Shown here piece by piece: positions 1 to 6,259 of a stretch of DNA of 19,378 nt. Numbering within the stretch: the stretch's first letter is position 1; each line of letters begins with the position of its first letter. Source of the stretch: JAICLL01 sp035252155 (GTDB lineage Bacteria; Planctomycetota; Planctomycetia; Pirellulales; JAICIG01); assembly GCA_035252155.1 (NCBI GenBank), contig DATFDL010000116.1:1-19378 (forward strand). Reading direction: 5' to 3'. The notes beneath the pieces were generated by a model. That model saw only the letters and a program-made list of their open reading frames with translations. It did not search any database and was not told the origin of the DNA. A program made the position numbers and the translations under genes.

Positions 1-16
1 GTCTTCCTTGGACCTC

Positions 17-39
17 GACGGCCTGGAAGGCCATCCTCC
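17..39. repeat. Right half of family-2 hairpin repeat, cut by window start
   Basis: The bases GACGGCCTGGAAGGCCATCC match the right arm of the hairpins at 1190-1248 and 15769-15826. The first three bases of the window (GTC) fit the end of the missing left arm, with 4-16 as loop, so the window probably begins inside a complete copy. Confidence 0.7.
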
Positions 40-116
40 ATGAGGCTCCGCGACGAATCGCCGAGCTCCGCCCCGACCACCACCGCGCCTGGTGCAGTGC
101 ATTTGGTTGGGTTAAT

Positions 117-198
117 GTAGAACGGAATTCATTCCGTTCCTCCTTCGTTCTTTCGCGCGGCGAGTCGCCGCCGGCGAACGGAATGAATTCCGTTCTAC
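117..198. repeat. Inverted pair of EcoRI-centred palindromic repeats (family 1, copies a and b)
   Basis: Copy a (117-139) starts GTAGAACGGAATTCATTCCG, and copy b (176-198) is its exact 23-base reverse complement. They enclose 36 bases and sit directly upstream of the ribosome binding site of the PmoA-family gene. Each copy is also internally near-palindromic around GGAATTC/GAATTCC. Further copies lie at 1163-1182, 1303-1325, 19234-19253 and 19256-19275. In RNA the pair could form a 23-bp stem in the 5' leader. Confidence 0.85.
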
Positions 199-215
199 GA
201 AGGAGACTCGCCACC

Positions 216-1166
216 ATGATTCGACTGCTCGTCGGCTGCCTGATGTTCGCAGCGGCCACCATCGCCTTGTCCACGCCAGCCCAAGCGGGCCGCTTTTCGC
301 TCGACCGGCACGAGCAAGGAGTGCGCGTCGAACTCGACGGTCGGCTCTTTACGGAGTATCTCATTGACACCGGGCCGAAGCCGATCTTGTGGCCTGTCAT
401 CGGTCCAACCGGCGTCGAGATGACCCGCGCCTTTCCGATGGAGAAGCGAGCCGGCGAAAAGCAAGACCATCCCCATCAACGTTCGATCTGGTTCACCCAC
501 GGCGACGTCAACGGCATCGACTTCTGGAGCGAGAACGGCAATCACGGCTCGATCGCCCATCGCGAATACCTGACGCTCTTGGCCGATGACGAGCGGGCGG
601 TGCTGGCCACGCGCAACGATTGGCTCGCTCACGACGGCAAAAAAGTGCTTGAGGATCAGCGCACCTTGACGTTCCGCGCGGACGAGAATCAGCGCTCGAT
701 CGATTTCGACATCGTCCTACGGGCGAGCGATGGCCCCGTCACGTTTGGCGACACCAAGGAAGGCTCAATGGGCGTGCGCATTCCGACTGTCATGGATTTG
801 AACAGCAATCGAGGCGGCCACATCGTCACCAGCGAGGGGCTGACCGACAAAGCCGCCTGGGGCAAGCCCGCCGCCTGGGTCGATTATCACGGCCCCATCG
901 ACGGCAAGCTGGTGGGCATCGCCATCCTGAACCATCCTGACAGCTTTCGCTATCCGACGCGCTGGCACGTGCGCGATTACGGGCTCTTTGCCGCCAATCC
1001 CTTCGGGCTGAAGGATTTTATCGGCGACAAAGCCGTCGATCACGCCTACGCGCTCGAAGCCGGCAAAACGATCGCTCTTCGCTATCGGATCATCTTTCAC
1101 CGCGGCGACCACCAGGAAGCCGGCATCGACAAGGCGTTTGAAGATTATTCGCGCCTGCGCCCGTAG
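216..1166 (+). CDS. Secreted PmoA-family protein (DUF6807)
   Basis: The protein has 316 residues. Residues 1-24 form a signal peptide (IRLLVGCLMFAAATIALS, then a likely cleavage after AQA), so it is exported. The signature is the HPHQRS (85-90) and HGDVNGIDFW (95-104) stretch, characteristic of the planctomycete family annotated as PmoA or DUF6807. That name reflects an old database label and is not evidence of methane oxygenase activity; the fold is probably beta-sandwich-like and the biochemical role unknown. Start: ATG at 216 is preceded by GAAGGAG at 199-205. An in-frame ATG at 183 lies inside a repeat copy and would put 11 residues in front of the signal peptide, so it was rejected. The TAG stop is supplied by the first bases of another repeat copy (1163-1182). 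It stands alone and converges on the DUF1598 gene. Confidence 0.85.
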   Translation: MIRLLVGCLMFAAATIALSTPAQAGRFSLDRHEQGVRVELDGRLFTEYLIDTGPKPILWPVIGPTGVEMTRAFPMEKRAGEKQDHPHQRSIWFTHGDVNGIDFWSENGNHGSIAHREYLTLLADDERAVLATRNDWLAHDGKKVLEDQRTLTFRADENQRSIDFDIVLRASDGPVTFGDTKEGSMGVRIPTVMDLNSNRGGHIVTSEGLTDKAAWGKPAAWVDYHGPIDGKLVGIAILNHPDSFRYPTRWHVRDYGLFAANPFGLKDFIGDKAVDHAYALEAGKTIALRYRIIFHRGDHQEAGIDKAFEDYSRLRP

Positions 1167-1182
1167 AACGGAATTCATTCCG
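1163..1182 (+). repeat. Family-1 palindromic repeat, copy c, containing a stop codon
   Basis: GTAGAACGGAATTCATTCCG begins at the last base of the final sense codon (CCG) of the PmoA-family gene, so bases 2-4 of the repeat are that gene's TAG stop. Copy d at 1303-1325 is in inverted orientation, and the two could pair across the intergenic region. Confidence 0.85.
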
Positions 1183-1189
1183 CTCGCTT

Positions 1190-1248
1190 GTAGGATGGCC
1201 TTCCAGGCCGTCGACATTCGACGAGACGGCCTGGAAGGTCATCCTACA
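1190..1248. repeat. Family-2 hairpin repeat, full copy
   Basis: The left arm AGGATGGCCTTCCAGGCCGTC (1192-1212) is followed by a short loop and the right arm GACGGCCTGGAAGGTCATCC, a stem of about 20 bp with one mismatch. Each arm also contains the inner palindrome GGCCTTCCAGGCC / GGCCTGGAAGGCC. It lies between two convergent gene ends, where it could act as a transcript-end structure. No T-run follows, so it is not a classical Rho-independent terminator. Confidence 0.8.
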
Positions 1249-1272
1249 TCGAAGTATGCCGTCTGCGGCCAA

Positions 1273-1301
1273 CAATGTCAGGCTGGAAAGCCTGACCTAC
1301 A
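1273..1301. repeat. Family-3 hairpin repeat
   Basis: GTCAGGCT-GGAA-AGCCTGAC at 1277-1296 is a perfect 8-bp stem with a GNRA-type (GGAA) tetraloop. A decayed relative in inverted orientation lies at 15716-15744. Confidence 0.7.
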
Positions 1302-1302
1302 G

Positions 1303-1325
1303 GAACGGAATAAATTCCGTTCTAC
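1303..1325 (-). repeat. Family-1 palindromic repeat, copy d
   Basis: It is the reverse complement of the family-1 consensus with one base changed in the centre (AATAAATT in place of AATGAATT). Relative to the DUF1598 gene it begins four bases after that gene's TAA stop and points away from the gene, the same outward orientation as copies c and e. Confidence 0.8.
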
Positions 1326-1329
1326 GATC

Positions 1330-2808
1330 TTAGTCCCACCACCACTGGCCGGGCTTGAGATGATCGAGCTGCGTCGCCTGGCGGGCCTGTCCGACTTGCG
1401 CGCCCTTGTCTTCGAGCAGGTTCGATGGTTCGAGCGCCATCCGCGGCTCGATGTGAACCCCGCCGCCCACCGGCGTCATCAGTTGTTGCTTCTTCCAGAT
1501 GCTGGTGACAACGGTATCGACCTCAACGGGAGCTTGATAGGTTTGCACCGGCAGCAATTCCTCGTTGCCAAAGACTTCCATCGACCAGTTCGCCTTGCCG
1601 TAGAAGTCTTCTCGCTGAATGTGCGCCGCGGCGATCGCCATGTCGACCATCGTCCGCAGTTGGGCGTAGATGGGGGTCGTGCGGGCGATCTCGGGATATT
1701 TCTGCGTGAAGCTGTTGGTAAACGCCTGGCTGGCCCGGCTGCTGCCGCCGCGGCCCATGCGCCCGCCGTCGGCCTGCACCACTTCGTCCTCGCCCACCAG
1801 CTTGACGCCCTCGCCCACCAGTTCGATCGCTAGATGATCGTCGCTGATCCGCACGCATTGATAGTCGGGCACAAAGTACCAACGCTGCAGGGCGTTGCGG
1901 CTCAGCGAGCTAGGGTCGGCCCGGTCAACAAAGCTCGAAAAGCCGCGCTTCACCTGTGGACGCTCCAGCCCGATGCCGATCAGCTTCATGCGGTAGTCGG
2001 CCTCGACTAGCACCTGGGCGAAGTGGGTGTCGGGCGGCACGCCCAGCACGCGCACCTTTTGCAGGCCGAGGCTCGTGTGCAGCCCCTCGACAATAAAGTC
2101 TTCGTCGTCGGGCGAGACGTTGCCGCGAATCTCGCGGAGAAACTGCTGCATGCGAGCCAGTCCTTCCTTGGTCGGGTCGATCGAGCAACCAATCACTGGG
2201 CCTTCCGATTTATCGGGACCGTAGGTGCGCAAGGCCACAATCAAGTCTTGCAGCTCCAACACCGGGCGGCCGCTCCGCATGCCGATCATGTGGCCGGCCA
2301 GGTCTTGAAACCAGCCCTCGGCCGGACCGGCGATGACCACATCGCCCGAATCGGGATAGAAAAAGACGTAGCGAATGCGCGTCAGCCCGGCCAGGAAACG
2401 CATTTCGTCGCTGGGCTTGCGGTTGTGGTCAAGCGCGTCGCGAACGGCCGCTTCGAGCCGCGTGAGCGAAACTTTGCGCAGCGCGTTGGGCCTGGCCAGA
2501 TCGGCGTTGAGCGCCGCCTTCGCGGCGGCCAGGCGTTGACGTGTCAGCCGCGCGCCGGGATCGGCATGAATGACTTTGCGCACGCGGCCTTGGTCATCGA
2601 CTTCCAATCCGCTGAGCAGCCCCTGAGGATCGATCAAAATGCCGGCGATGCCGGTGTTGCCGCCCGACCCGGCACTGCCGCCGGATCCACCACTGCCGCC
2701 ACTGCCGCCCTGCGCCCAGAGCGCACCGACCTGGAACAATGCCGCTCCCAAGAAGCCGGCGAGCGTAAGCAAGCGGTGTCGTGCCGAACCGTTCCGAGAC
2801 AGAGACAT
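1330..2808 (-). CDS. Secreted DUF1598 domain protein
   Basis: The protein has 492 residues. Residues 1-32 form a signal peptide ending WAQ, followed at 34-50 by a Gly/Ser-rich tract built of GGS units, a flexible linker. The rest (about 52-492) matches the planctomycete DUF1598 family as I know it (ILIDPQGLL near 57; VEADYRMKLIGIGLERP in the middle; a conserved W- and Y-rich end). The function is unknown; export suggests a cell-envelope or periplasmic role. Start: ATG at 2808 follows an AGGAGCGATC ribosome binding region. A plausible sigma70-like promoter lies about 105 bases upstream. It shares strand with the isoaspartate methyltransferase gene upstream, but the 409-bp repeat-containing gap argues against an operon. 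The last residues read GQWWWD. Confidence 0.85.
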   Translation of the reverse strand: MSLSRNGSARHRLLTLAGFLGAALFQVGALWAQGGSGGSGGSGGSAGSGGNTGIAGILIDPQGLLSGLEVDDQGRVRKVIHADPGARLTRQRLAAAKAALNADLARPNALRKVSLTRLEAAVRDALDHNRKPSDEMRFLAGLTRIRYVFFYPDSGDVVIAGPAEGWFQDLAGHMIGMRSGRPVLELQDLIVALRTYGPDKSEGPVIGCSIDPTKEGLARMQQFLREIRGNVSPDDEDFIVEGLHTSLGLQKVRVLGVPPDTHFAQVLVEADYRMKLIGIGLERPQVKRGFSSFVDRADPSSLSRNALQRWYFVPDYQCVRISDDHLAIELVGEGVKLVGEDEVVQADGGRMGRGGSSRASQAFTNSFTQKYPEIARTTPIYAQLRTMVDMAIAAAHIQREDFYGKANWSMEVFGNEELLPVQTYQAPVEVDTVVTSIWKKQQLMTPVGGGVHIEPRMALEPSNLLEDKGAQVGQARQATQLDHLKPGQWWWD

Positions 2809-2913
2809 GATCGCTCCTCAGTGCGACAAGGTATCCGAGACGCCCCCACCCGTCAGCAAACCTGCCGCCACGTGGGGGCGCTTGATGGACGAAATAAGCG
2901 CTTTCGACTCTTG

Positions 2914-2942
2914 ATCTTAATTGTGCGACGGGGGGATAGCAA
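2914..2942 (-). promoter_or_regulatory. Possible sigma70-like promoter for the DUF1598 gene
   Basis: On the minus strand, TTGCTA (2942-2937) and TAAGAT (2919-2914) are separated by 17 bases, close to the -35 and -10 consensus with ideal spacing. It would give a 5' leader of roughly 100 bases. Found by eye only. Confidence 0.35.
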
Positions 2943-3063
2943 GAAAAATGCCCGTTTGCGACGGTAAACGCCAGAGAGCGCCGGCCGCGCCGCACGGGAT
3001 TTTGCGGACATTCTAGCCCCCCATCCGGGGAGAGCATCTATAACGCGGGCGTGAATGCAGCAA

Positions 3064-3178
3064 TGTGGGACAGCCGCCCTCGGCTGTCTCGCGGTCGCCT
3101 TTGGCGACCACCGCACAGCCGGGGGCGGCTGTGCCACACCGGCGGACTACCTCACAGCCGAGGGCGGCTGTGCCACAC
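3064..3178. repeat. Cluster of three 'CACAGCCG-GGGCGGCTGTG' repeats plus a hairpin (family 4)
   Basis: Two direct copies of a 26-base unit, starting CACAGCCG and ending GGCTGTGCCACAC, lie at 3114-3139 and 3153-3178. They differ only at one base (GGGGGC versus GAGGGC). An inverted, shorter copy lies at 3064-3087. Each can fold as CAGCCG...CGGCTG. Between them, GGTCGCC-TTT-GGCGACC (3093-3109) is a separate 7-bp hairpin. The cluster sits just past the 3' end of the methyltransferase gene (40 bases) and upstream of the DUF1598 promoter, so it could mark transcript ends. No T-run is present. Confidence 0.8.
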
Positions 3179-3217
3179 GTGCTGCCCCAGCCACCGGGTC
3201 GGGCGTTCTGCAGTTTG

Positions 3218-4471
3218 CTAGGGAGGGACCGCCGCCACCCGGACATCGTCGAATGAAATCTGGCCCGTCGCACCGAGCAGGCCGATGTACAGCACGACTA
3301 CACGGGCGTCTTCGGGCACCGGCACGCGAGCGTGCTTCTCGACCCAATCGAACGTGCCGGTCCACGGTCCCATGGCCTCTTGATCGATTGGCCCCCGGTT
3401 CTCGTCGTAAAACGTCAGAATTAGCCGCGGACGCTTGGCCGGTTGAAACGGAGGCGTGCGTATGTCGCGGCCCTTGATCCACAGGCTGACATCCAGTTCG
3501 CGGACTTTGCGACCATCGACGCCGAACGCCTGCAGCGCTTGCGAAATCTTGCCAGTCTCGCGATTGGTGCAGGTCAAAAATTGCCGGCCCTCGGGTGCAT
3601 GGTCGCTCTGCTCCAGCCGGCCCTGCCGCACGTAATACCAGCCGTCGGGCACGCCCGCGATCAAGGTCGACTTCTCCATGCCGCCGTTGGCCAACGCCGG
3701 ATGCTCGGCATCGTACTGCACCTGCCGCAGGCTTTCGGCCGTGCCGGTCATCGGCACGAACATGGTGGCTTCGATCGCCTCGCGCACCAGCTTGCCGCGC
3801 TGCTTGTGATAGAGATACAGCACCTGCTGGAACCGCTGCCCGACCGGCACGATCATCCGCCCGCCCTCGCGAAGTTGATCGACGAGCGGCCGGGGAATGT
3901 TTTCGGGCGAACAGGTGACAATGATTCGGTCGAACGGCGCCTTCTCGGGCCAGCCCAGGTAGCCGTCGCCGATCTTGGTGTGGATGTTTTTGTAATTCAG
4001 GCGGTTGAGCGTTTGCCGGGCGCGGAGTCCCAACGGTTCTTGAATCTCGATGGTGTAGACCTCTTTCACCAACGGGCTGAGCACCGCGGCCTGGTAACCG
4101 CTGCCGGTGCCGATTTCGAGCACGCGGTCGGTGGGCTGAGGATCGAGATGCTCGGTCATCGAAGCCACCACAAACGGCGGCGAGATGGTTTGCCCGTGGC
4201 CGATCGGAATCGCCATGTCGAAATACGCCTCCTTGCGGTCATCGACCGGCACAAACTCGTGTCGTGGGGTGGCCCGCATGGCGGCGATGACGCGCGGGTT
4301 TTTGACGCCGGCCGCTACGACGGTCTCATCGACCATCTGTTGCCGCAGGGCTTCCATGCGATCGGCGGCCGCGGCCGGACGCGCGAAGCCGGCCGCGACC
4401 GACGCGACGGAAAGAGCGCAAGCGGCAGCCGGCGAAATGCGCCGGCTTGCGACGAGCGGTGTGGATGGCAT
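3218..4471 (-). CDS. pcm: Exported protein-L-isoaspartate O-methyltransferase with C-terminal extension
   Basis: It uses S-adenosylmethionine to methylate isoaspartyl residues in damaged proteins, starting their repair. The product is 417 residues. Residues 1-36 look like a signal peptide (hydrophobic AAACALSVASVAAGFA, then AAA), so the enzyme is probably periplasmic. The catalytic domain, about 40-245, shows HEFVP (71-75), GHGQTISPP (91-99), the SAM-binding motif VLEIGTGSGYQ (117-127), DRIIVT (181-186) and PMTG (240-243). Residues about 250-417 are an extra domain not found in the roughly 210-residue enterobacterial enzyme; it looks beta-rich, possibly a binding module (inference). Start: ATG at 4471 follows GGAGGT at a good distance. 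A longer in-frame form from 4531 would bury the signal peptide. A TATACT box lies upstream on the minus strand. Confidence 0.88.
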   Translation of the reverse strand: MPSTPLVASRRISPAAACALSVASVAAGFARPAAAADRMEALRQQMVDETVVAAGVKNPRVIAAMRATPRHEFVPVDDRKEAYFDMAIPIGHGQTISPPFVVASMTEHLDPQPTDRVLEIGTGSGYQAAVLSPLVKEVYTIEIQEPLGLRARQTLNRLNYKNIHTKIGDGYLGWPEKAPFDRIIVTCSPENIPRPLVDQLREGGRMIVPVGQRFQQVLYLYHKQRGKLVREAIEATMFVPMTGTAESLRQVQYDAEHPALANGGMEKSTLIAGVPDGWYYVRQGRLEQSDHAPEGRQFLTCTNRETGKISQALQAFGVDGRKVRELDVSLWIKGRDIRTPPFQPAKRPRLILTFYDENRGPIDQEAMGPWTGTFDWVEKHARVPVPEDARVVVLYIGLLGATGQISFDDVRVAAVPP

Positions 4472-4514
4472 GCGGTTACCTCCGTGTTTGCCGTGGCGGC
4501 CGGGTGATGCTCTC

Positions 4515-4520
4515 AGTATA
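4515..4520 (-). promoter_or_regulatory. Possible -10 box of the pcm promoter
   Basis: TATACT on the minus strand lies 44 bases upstream of the pcm start in the divergent intergenic region. I see no convincing -35 hexamer at 16-18 bases. Confidence 0.3.
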
Positions 4521-4623
4521 TCCGCGATCACCGCCGGCTGTCTGCATCAGCAGCAAGATGGTGAACCGACTGAAGGGCCGTCGCGGCCTCGTCCGGGGCT
4601 GGCTTCGTTGTTACACTGGCGCC

Positions 4624-5784
4624 ATGTACGACTTCGACCGCGTCACGCCAAACATGATCGGGGCTTATGGGCCGTGGGCCGCGTCGCTGGCCGGCGGCGG
4701 GTCGCCTCGCTTGTCGTATCGAAGGCCGGAGTTTGCCGACGTCGATGCCTGGCGCAAGGAGGCCCGCGCCCGGTTGCTGGCCTGCTTGGCTCAGCCCGAC
4801 GCGGGCGGCGTGCCGCGGGCAGCCGTGCAGCACACCTTCAACTACGACGGGCTGCACGTCGAGCACCTGAGCTGGCAGTTGCCCTACGGTCCGCCCACCG
4901 AGGCGGTGTTTCTCAAGCCGGCCGATGCGCGCGGGCGGCTGCCGGCAGTGCTGGGCCTGCACGACCATGGCGGCAACAAATACTTCGGTGCGCGAAAAAT
5001 CACCCGGATCAGCGACGACGTGCATCCGGTGATGCGCGCGCACCAAGACCACTATTACGGCGGCGTGGCCTGGGCCAACCAATTGGCCAAGCGGGGCTAC
5101 GCGGTGTTGGTCCACGACGCCTTTGCCTTCGCCAGCCGGCGAGTCCGCGCGGCCGATCTGGCCGAGAAAGCCAAGGGCGACCTGGTCGAAGCCAACCCCG
5201 AATCGGAAGAAGAGATCGCCAATTACAATCGCTTCGCCGGCCAGCATGAGCACCTCATGGCCAAAAGCCTGTTCTGCGCCGGCGCCACCTGGCCGGGCGT
5301 GTTCACGGCCGAAGATCAGCGGGCGCTCGACTATCTCTGCTCACGGCCCGATGTCGATTCGCAACGCGTCGGCTGCGCCGGCTTGTCGGGCGGTGGCCTG
5401 CGCACGGTCTATCTGGCCGGCCTCGACGACCGCATTCGGGCGGCCTGCTGCGCCGGCATGATGACCACCTGGCGCGATTATTTGCTCAACAAATGCTACA
5501 CGCACACCTGGATGATCTACATCCCGCTGCTGCCGTTGGATCTCGACTATCCCGAAATCTTGGGGCTGCACGCGCCGCGTCCGACGCTGGTGCTCAATTG
5601 CAATGACGATCAGTTGTTTACGCTGGCCGAAATGCAACGGGCCGACCAGATTTTGGCCGAAGTCTATCGCAAAGCGGCGGCGCCGGAGGCGTATCGCTGT
5701 TCGTTTTATCCCGGCGGCCACAAGTTCGACCTGGCCATGCAGGCCGAGGCATTTGAGTGGTTCGACCGGTGGCTAAAAACCTGA
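4624..5784 (+). CDS. Alpha/beta hydrolase (dienelactone hydrolase / acetyl-xylan-esterase-like)
   Basis: The protein has 386 residues and no signal peptide, so it is probably cytosolic. The hydrolase fold is shown by LPAVLGLHDHGG (106-117, strand plus oxyanion region), the nucleophile elbow GLSGG with Ser255, an acid candidate in NCNDDQ (Asp328/329) and His366 in PGGHKFD. The order and spacing fit a Ser-Asp-His triad. The substrate cannot be told from sequence; planctomycete relatives are usually annotated as dienelactone hydrolase or acetyl-xylan esterase. Start: ATG at 4624 begins a conserved-looking N-terminus (MYDFDRVTPNMIG). In-frame upstream sequence to 4447 overlaps the divergent pcm gene and was rejected. 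No Shine-Dalgarno precedes the ATG, but TACACT lies 7 bases before it, so the mRNA may be leaderless (inference). Confidence 0.8.
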   Translation: MYDFDRVTPNMIGAYGPWAASLAGGGSPRLSYRRPEFADVDAWRKEARARLLACLAQPDAGGVPRAAVQHTFNYDGLHVEHLSWQLPYGPPTEAVFLKPADARGRLPAVLGLHDHGGNKYFGARKITRISDDVHPVMRAHQDHYYGGVAWANQLAKRGYAVLVHDAFAFASRRVRAADLAEKAKGDLVEANPESEEEIANYNRFAGQHEHLMAKSLFCAGATWPGVFTAEDQRALDYLCSRPDVDSQRVGCAGLSGGGLRTVYLAGLDDRIRAACCAGMMTTWRDYLLNKCYTHTWMIYIPLLPLDLDYPEILGLHAPRPTLVLNCNDDQLFTLAEMQRADQILAEVYRKAAAPEAYRCSFYPGGHKFDLAMQAEAFEWFDRWLKT

Positions 5785-5790
5785 ATCAGC

Positions 5791-5820
5791 TTGGATCGAC
5801 GCATTCGGCGCGTGTAGAAT
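5791..5820 (+). promoter_or_regulatory. Possible promoter for the DUF433 gene
   Basis: TTGGAT (5791-5796) and TAGAAT (5815-5820) are 18 bases apart, in the short gap between the hydrolase stop and the GTG start at 5861. Found by eye. Confidence 0.35.
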
Positions 5821-5860
5821 AGGTAAGGTTCCGCAATATTCAGGATCGTCCGAGGCTTAA

Positions 5861-6259
5861 GTGGAAAACTTCTTTGTGCAGCACATCACCAAAACGCCCG
5901 GCGTCTGCGGTGGTCGCGCATGCATCGCAGGTCATCGCATCCGAGTGCAAGATATCGTGTTCTTGCACGAAATGCGTTCCATGCCGCCCAAGGAAATTAT
6001 CGCTGAGTTTCCGGGGATAACCTTGGCTGACGTCCATGCGGCGCTGGCTTATTACTTCGATAACCGTCAGGAGATCGAAAATGAATTCCGCGAGACCGAG
6101 CAGTGGGCTGAATGGGCGAAATTAAACGCGCCGTCGAAAATACCCGCCGAAGCCCTCGAGGGAGTCGGTGGCAGGCCGGTGGCGAAAAGCCTGATCACCG
6201 GCGAACGCCGCCAGGTCTCGCCCGGTCTCCCGAAGCCCAGTAGACGAATCGAACATTAA
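5861..6259 (+). CDS. DUF433 antitoxin-like protein
   Basis: The protein has 132 residues. The DUF433 core spans about 8-66: ITKTPGVCGGRACIAGHRIRV followed by DIVFLHEM and EIIAEFPGITLADVHAALAYYF, which includes the winged helix-turn-helix-like DNA-binding part. DUF433 proteins are usually antitoxins paired with a DUF5615 PIN-like nuclease encoded directly downstream. Here no such partner is present, because the next gene runs in the opposite direction. The tail after residue 75 is longer than the usual 75-80 residue form. Start: GTG at 5861 has GAGG five bases upstream, and the next in-frame Met lies inside the domain. The 3' end overlaps the convergent LRR gene by 65 bp, so the two transcripts would be antisense there. 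Confidence 0.8.
   Translation: MENFFVQHITKTPGVCGGRACIAGHRIRVQDIVFLHEMRSMPPKEIIAEFPGITLADVHAALAYYFDNRQEIENEFRETEQWAEWAKLNAPSKIPAEALEGVGGRPVAKSLITGERRQVSPGLPKPSRRIEH

Noticed and set aside
40..120. Open frame of 26 codons ending in a repeat-derived TAG, possibly the tail of an upstream gene
   Set aside because: Its upstream part reads through a family-2 hairpin repeat and the peptide (Thr/Pro/Ala-rich) shows no domain signal. The stop lying in a repeat copy is noted but not counted as a third case.
183..215. Upstream in-frame ATG for the PmoA-family gene
   Set aside because: It lies inside repeat copy b, has no ribosome site, and would put 11 residues in front of the signal peptide.
1163..1325. 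Possible CRISPR array, because of repeated short palindromes
   Set aside because: The repeats belong to different families, are not evenly spaced and have no spacer structure or cas genes.
1138..1833. Plus-strand open frame across the repeat cluster into the DUF1598 gene
   Set aside because: Its start reads through repeats (TEFIPL, MAFQAVDIRRDGLEG are repeat translations) and the rest is antisense to DUF1598.
3443..4507. Plus-strand open frame opposite pcm
   Set aside because: No domain; the minus strand carries complete methyltransferase motifs. High GC keeps antisense frames open.
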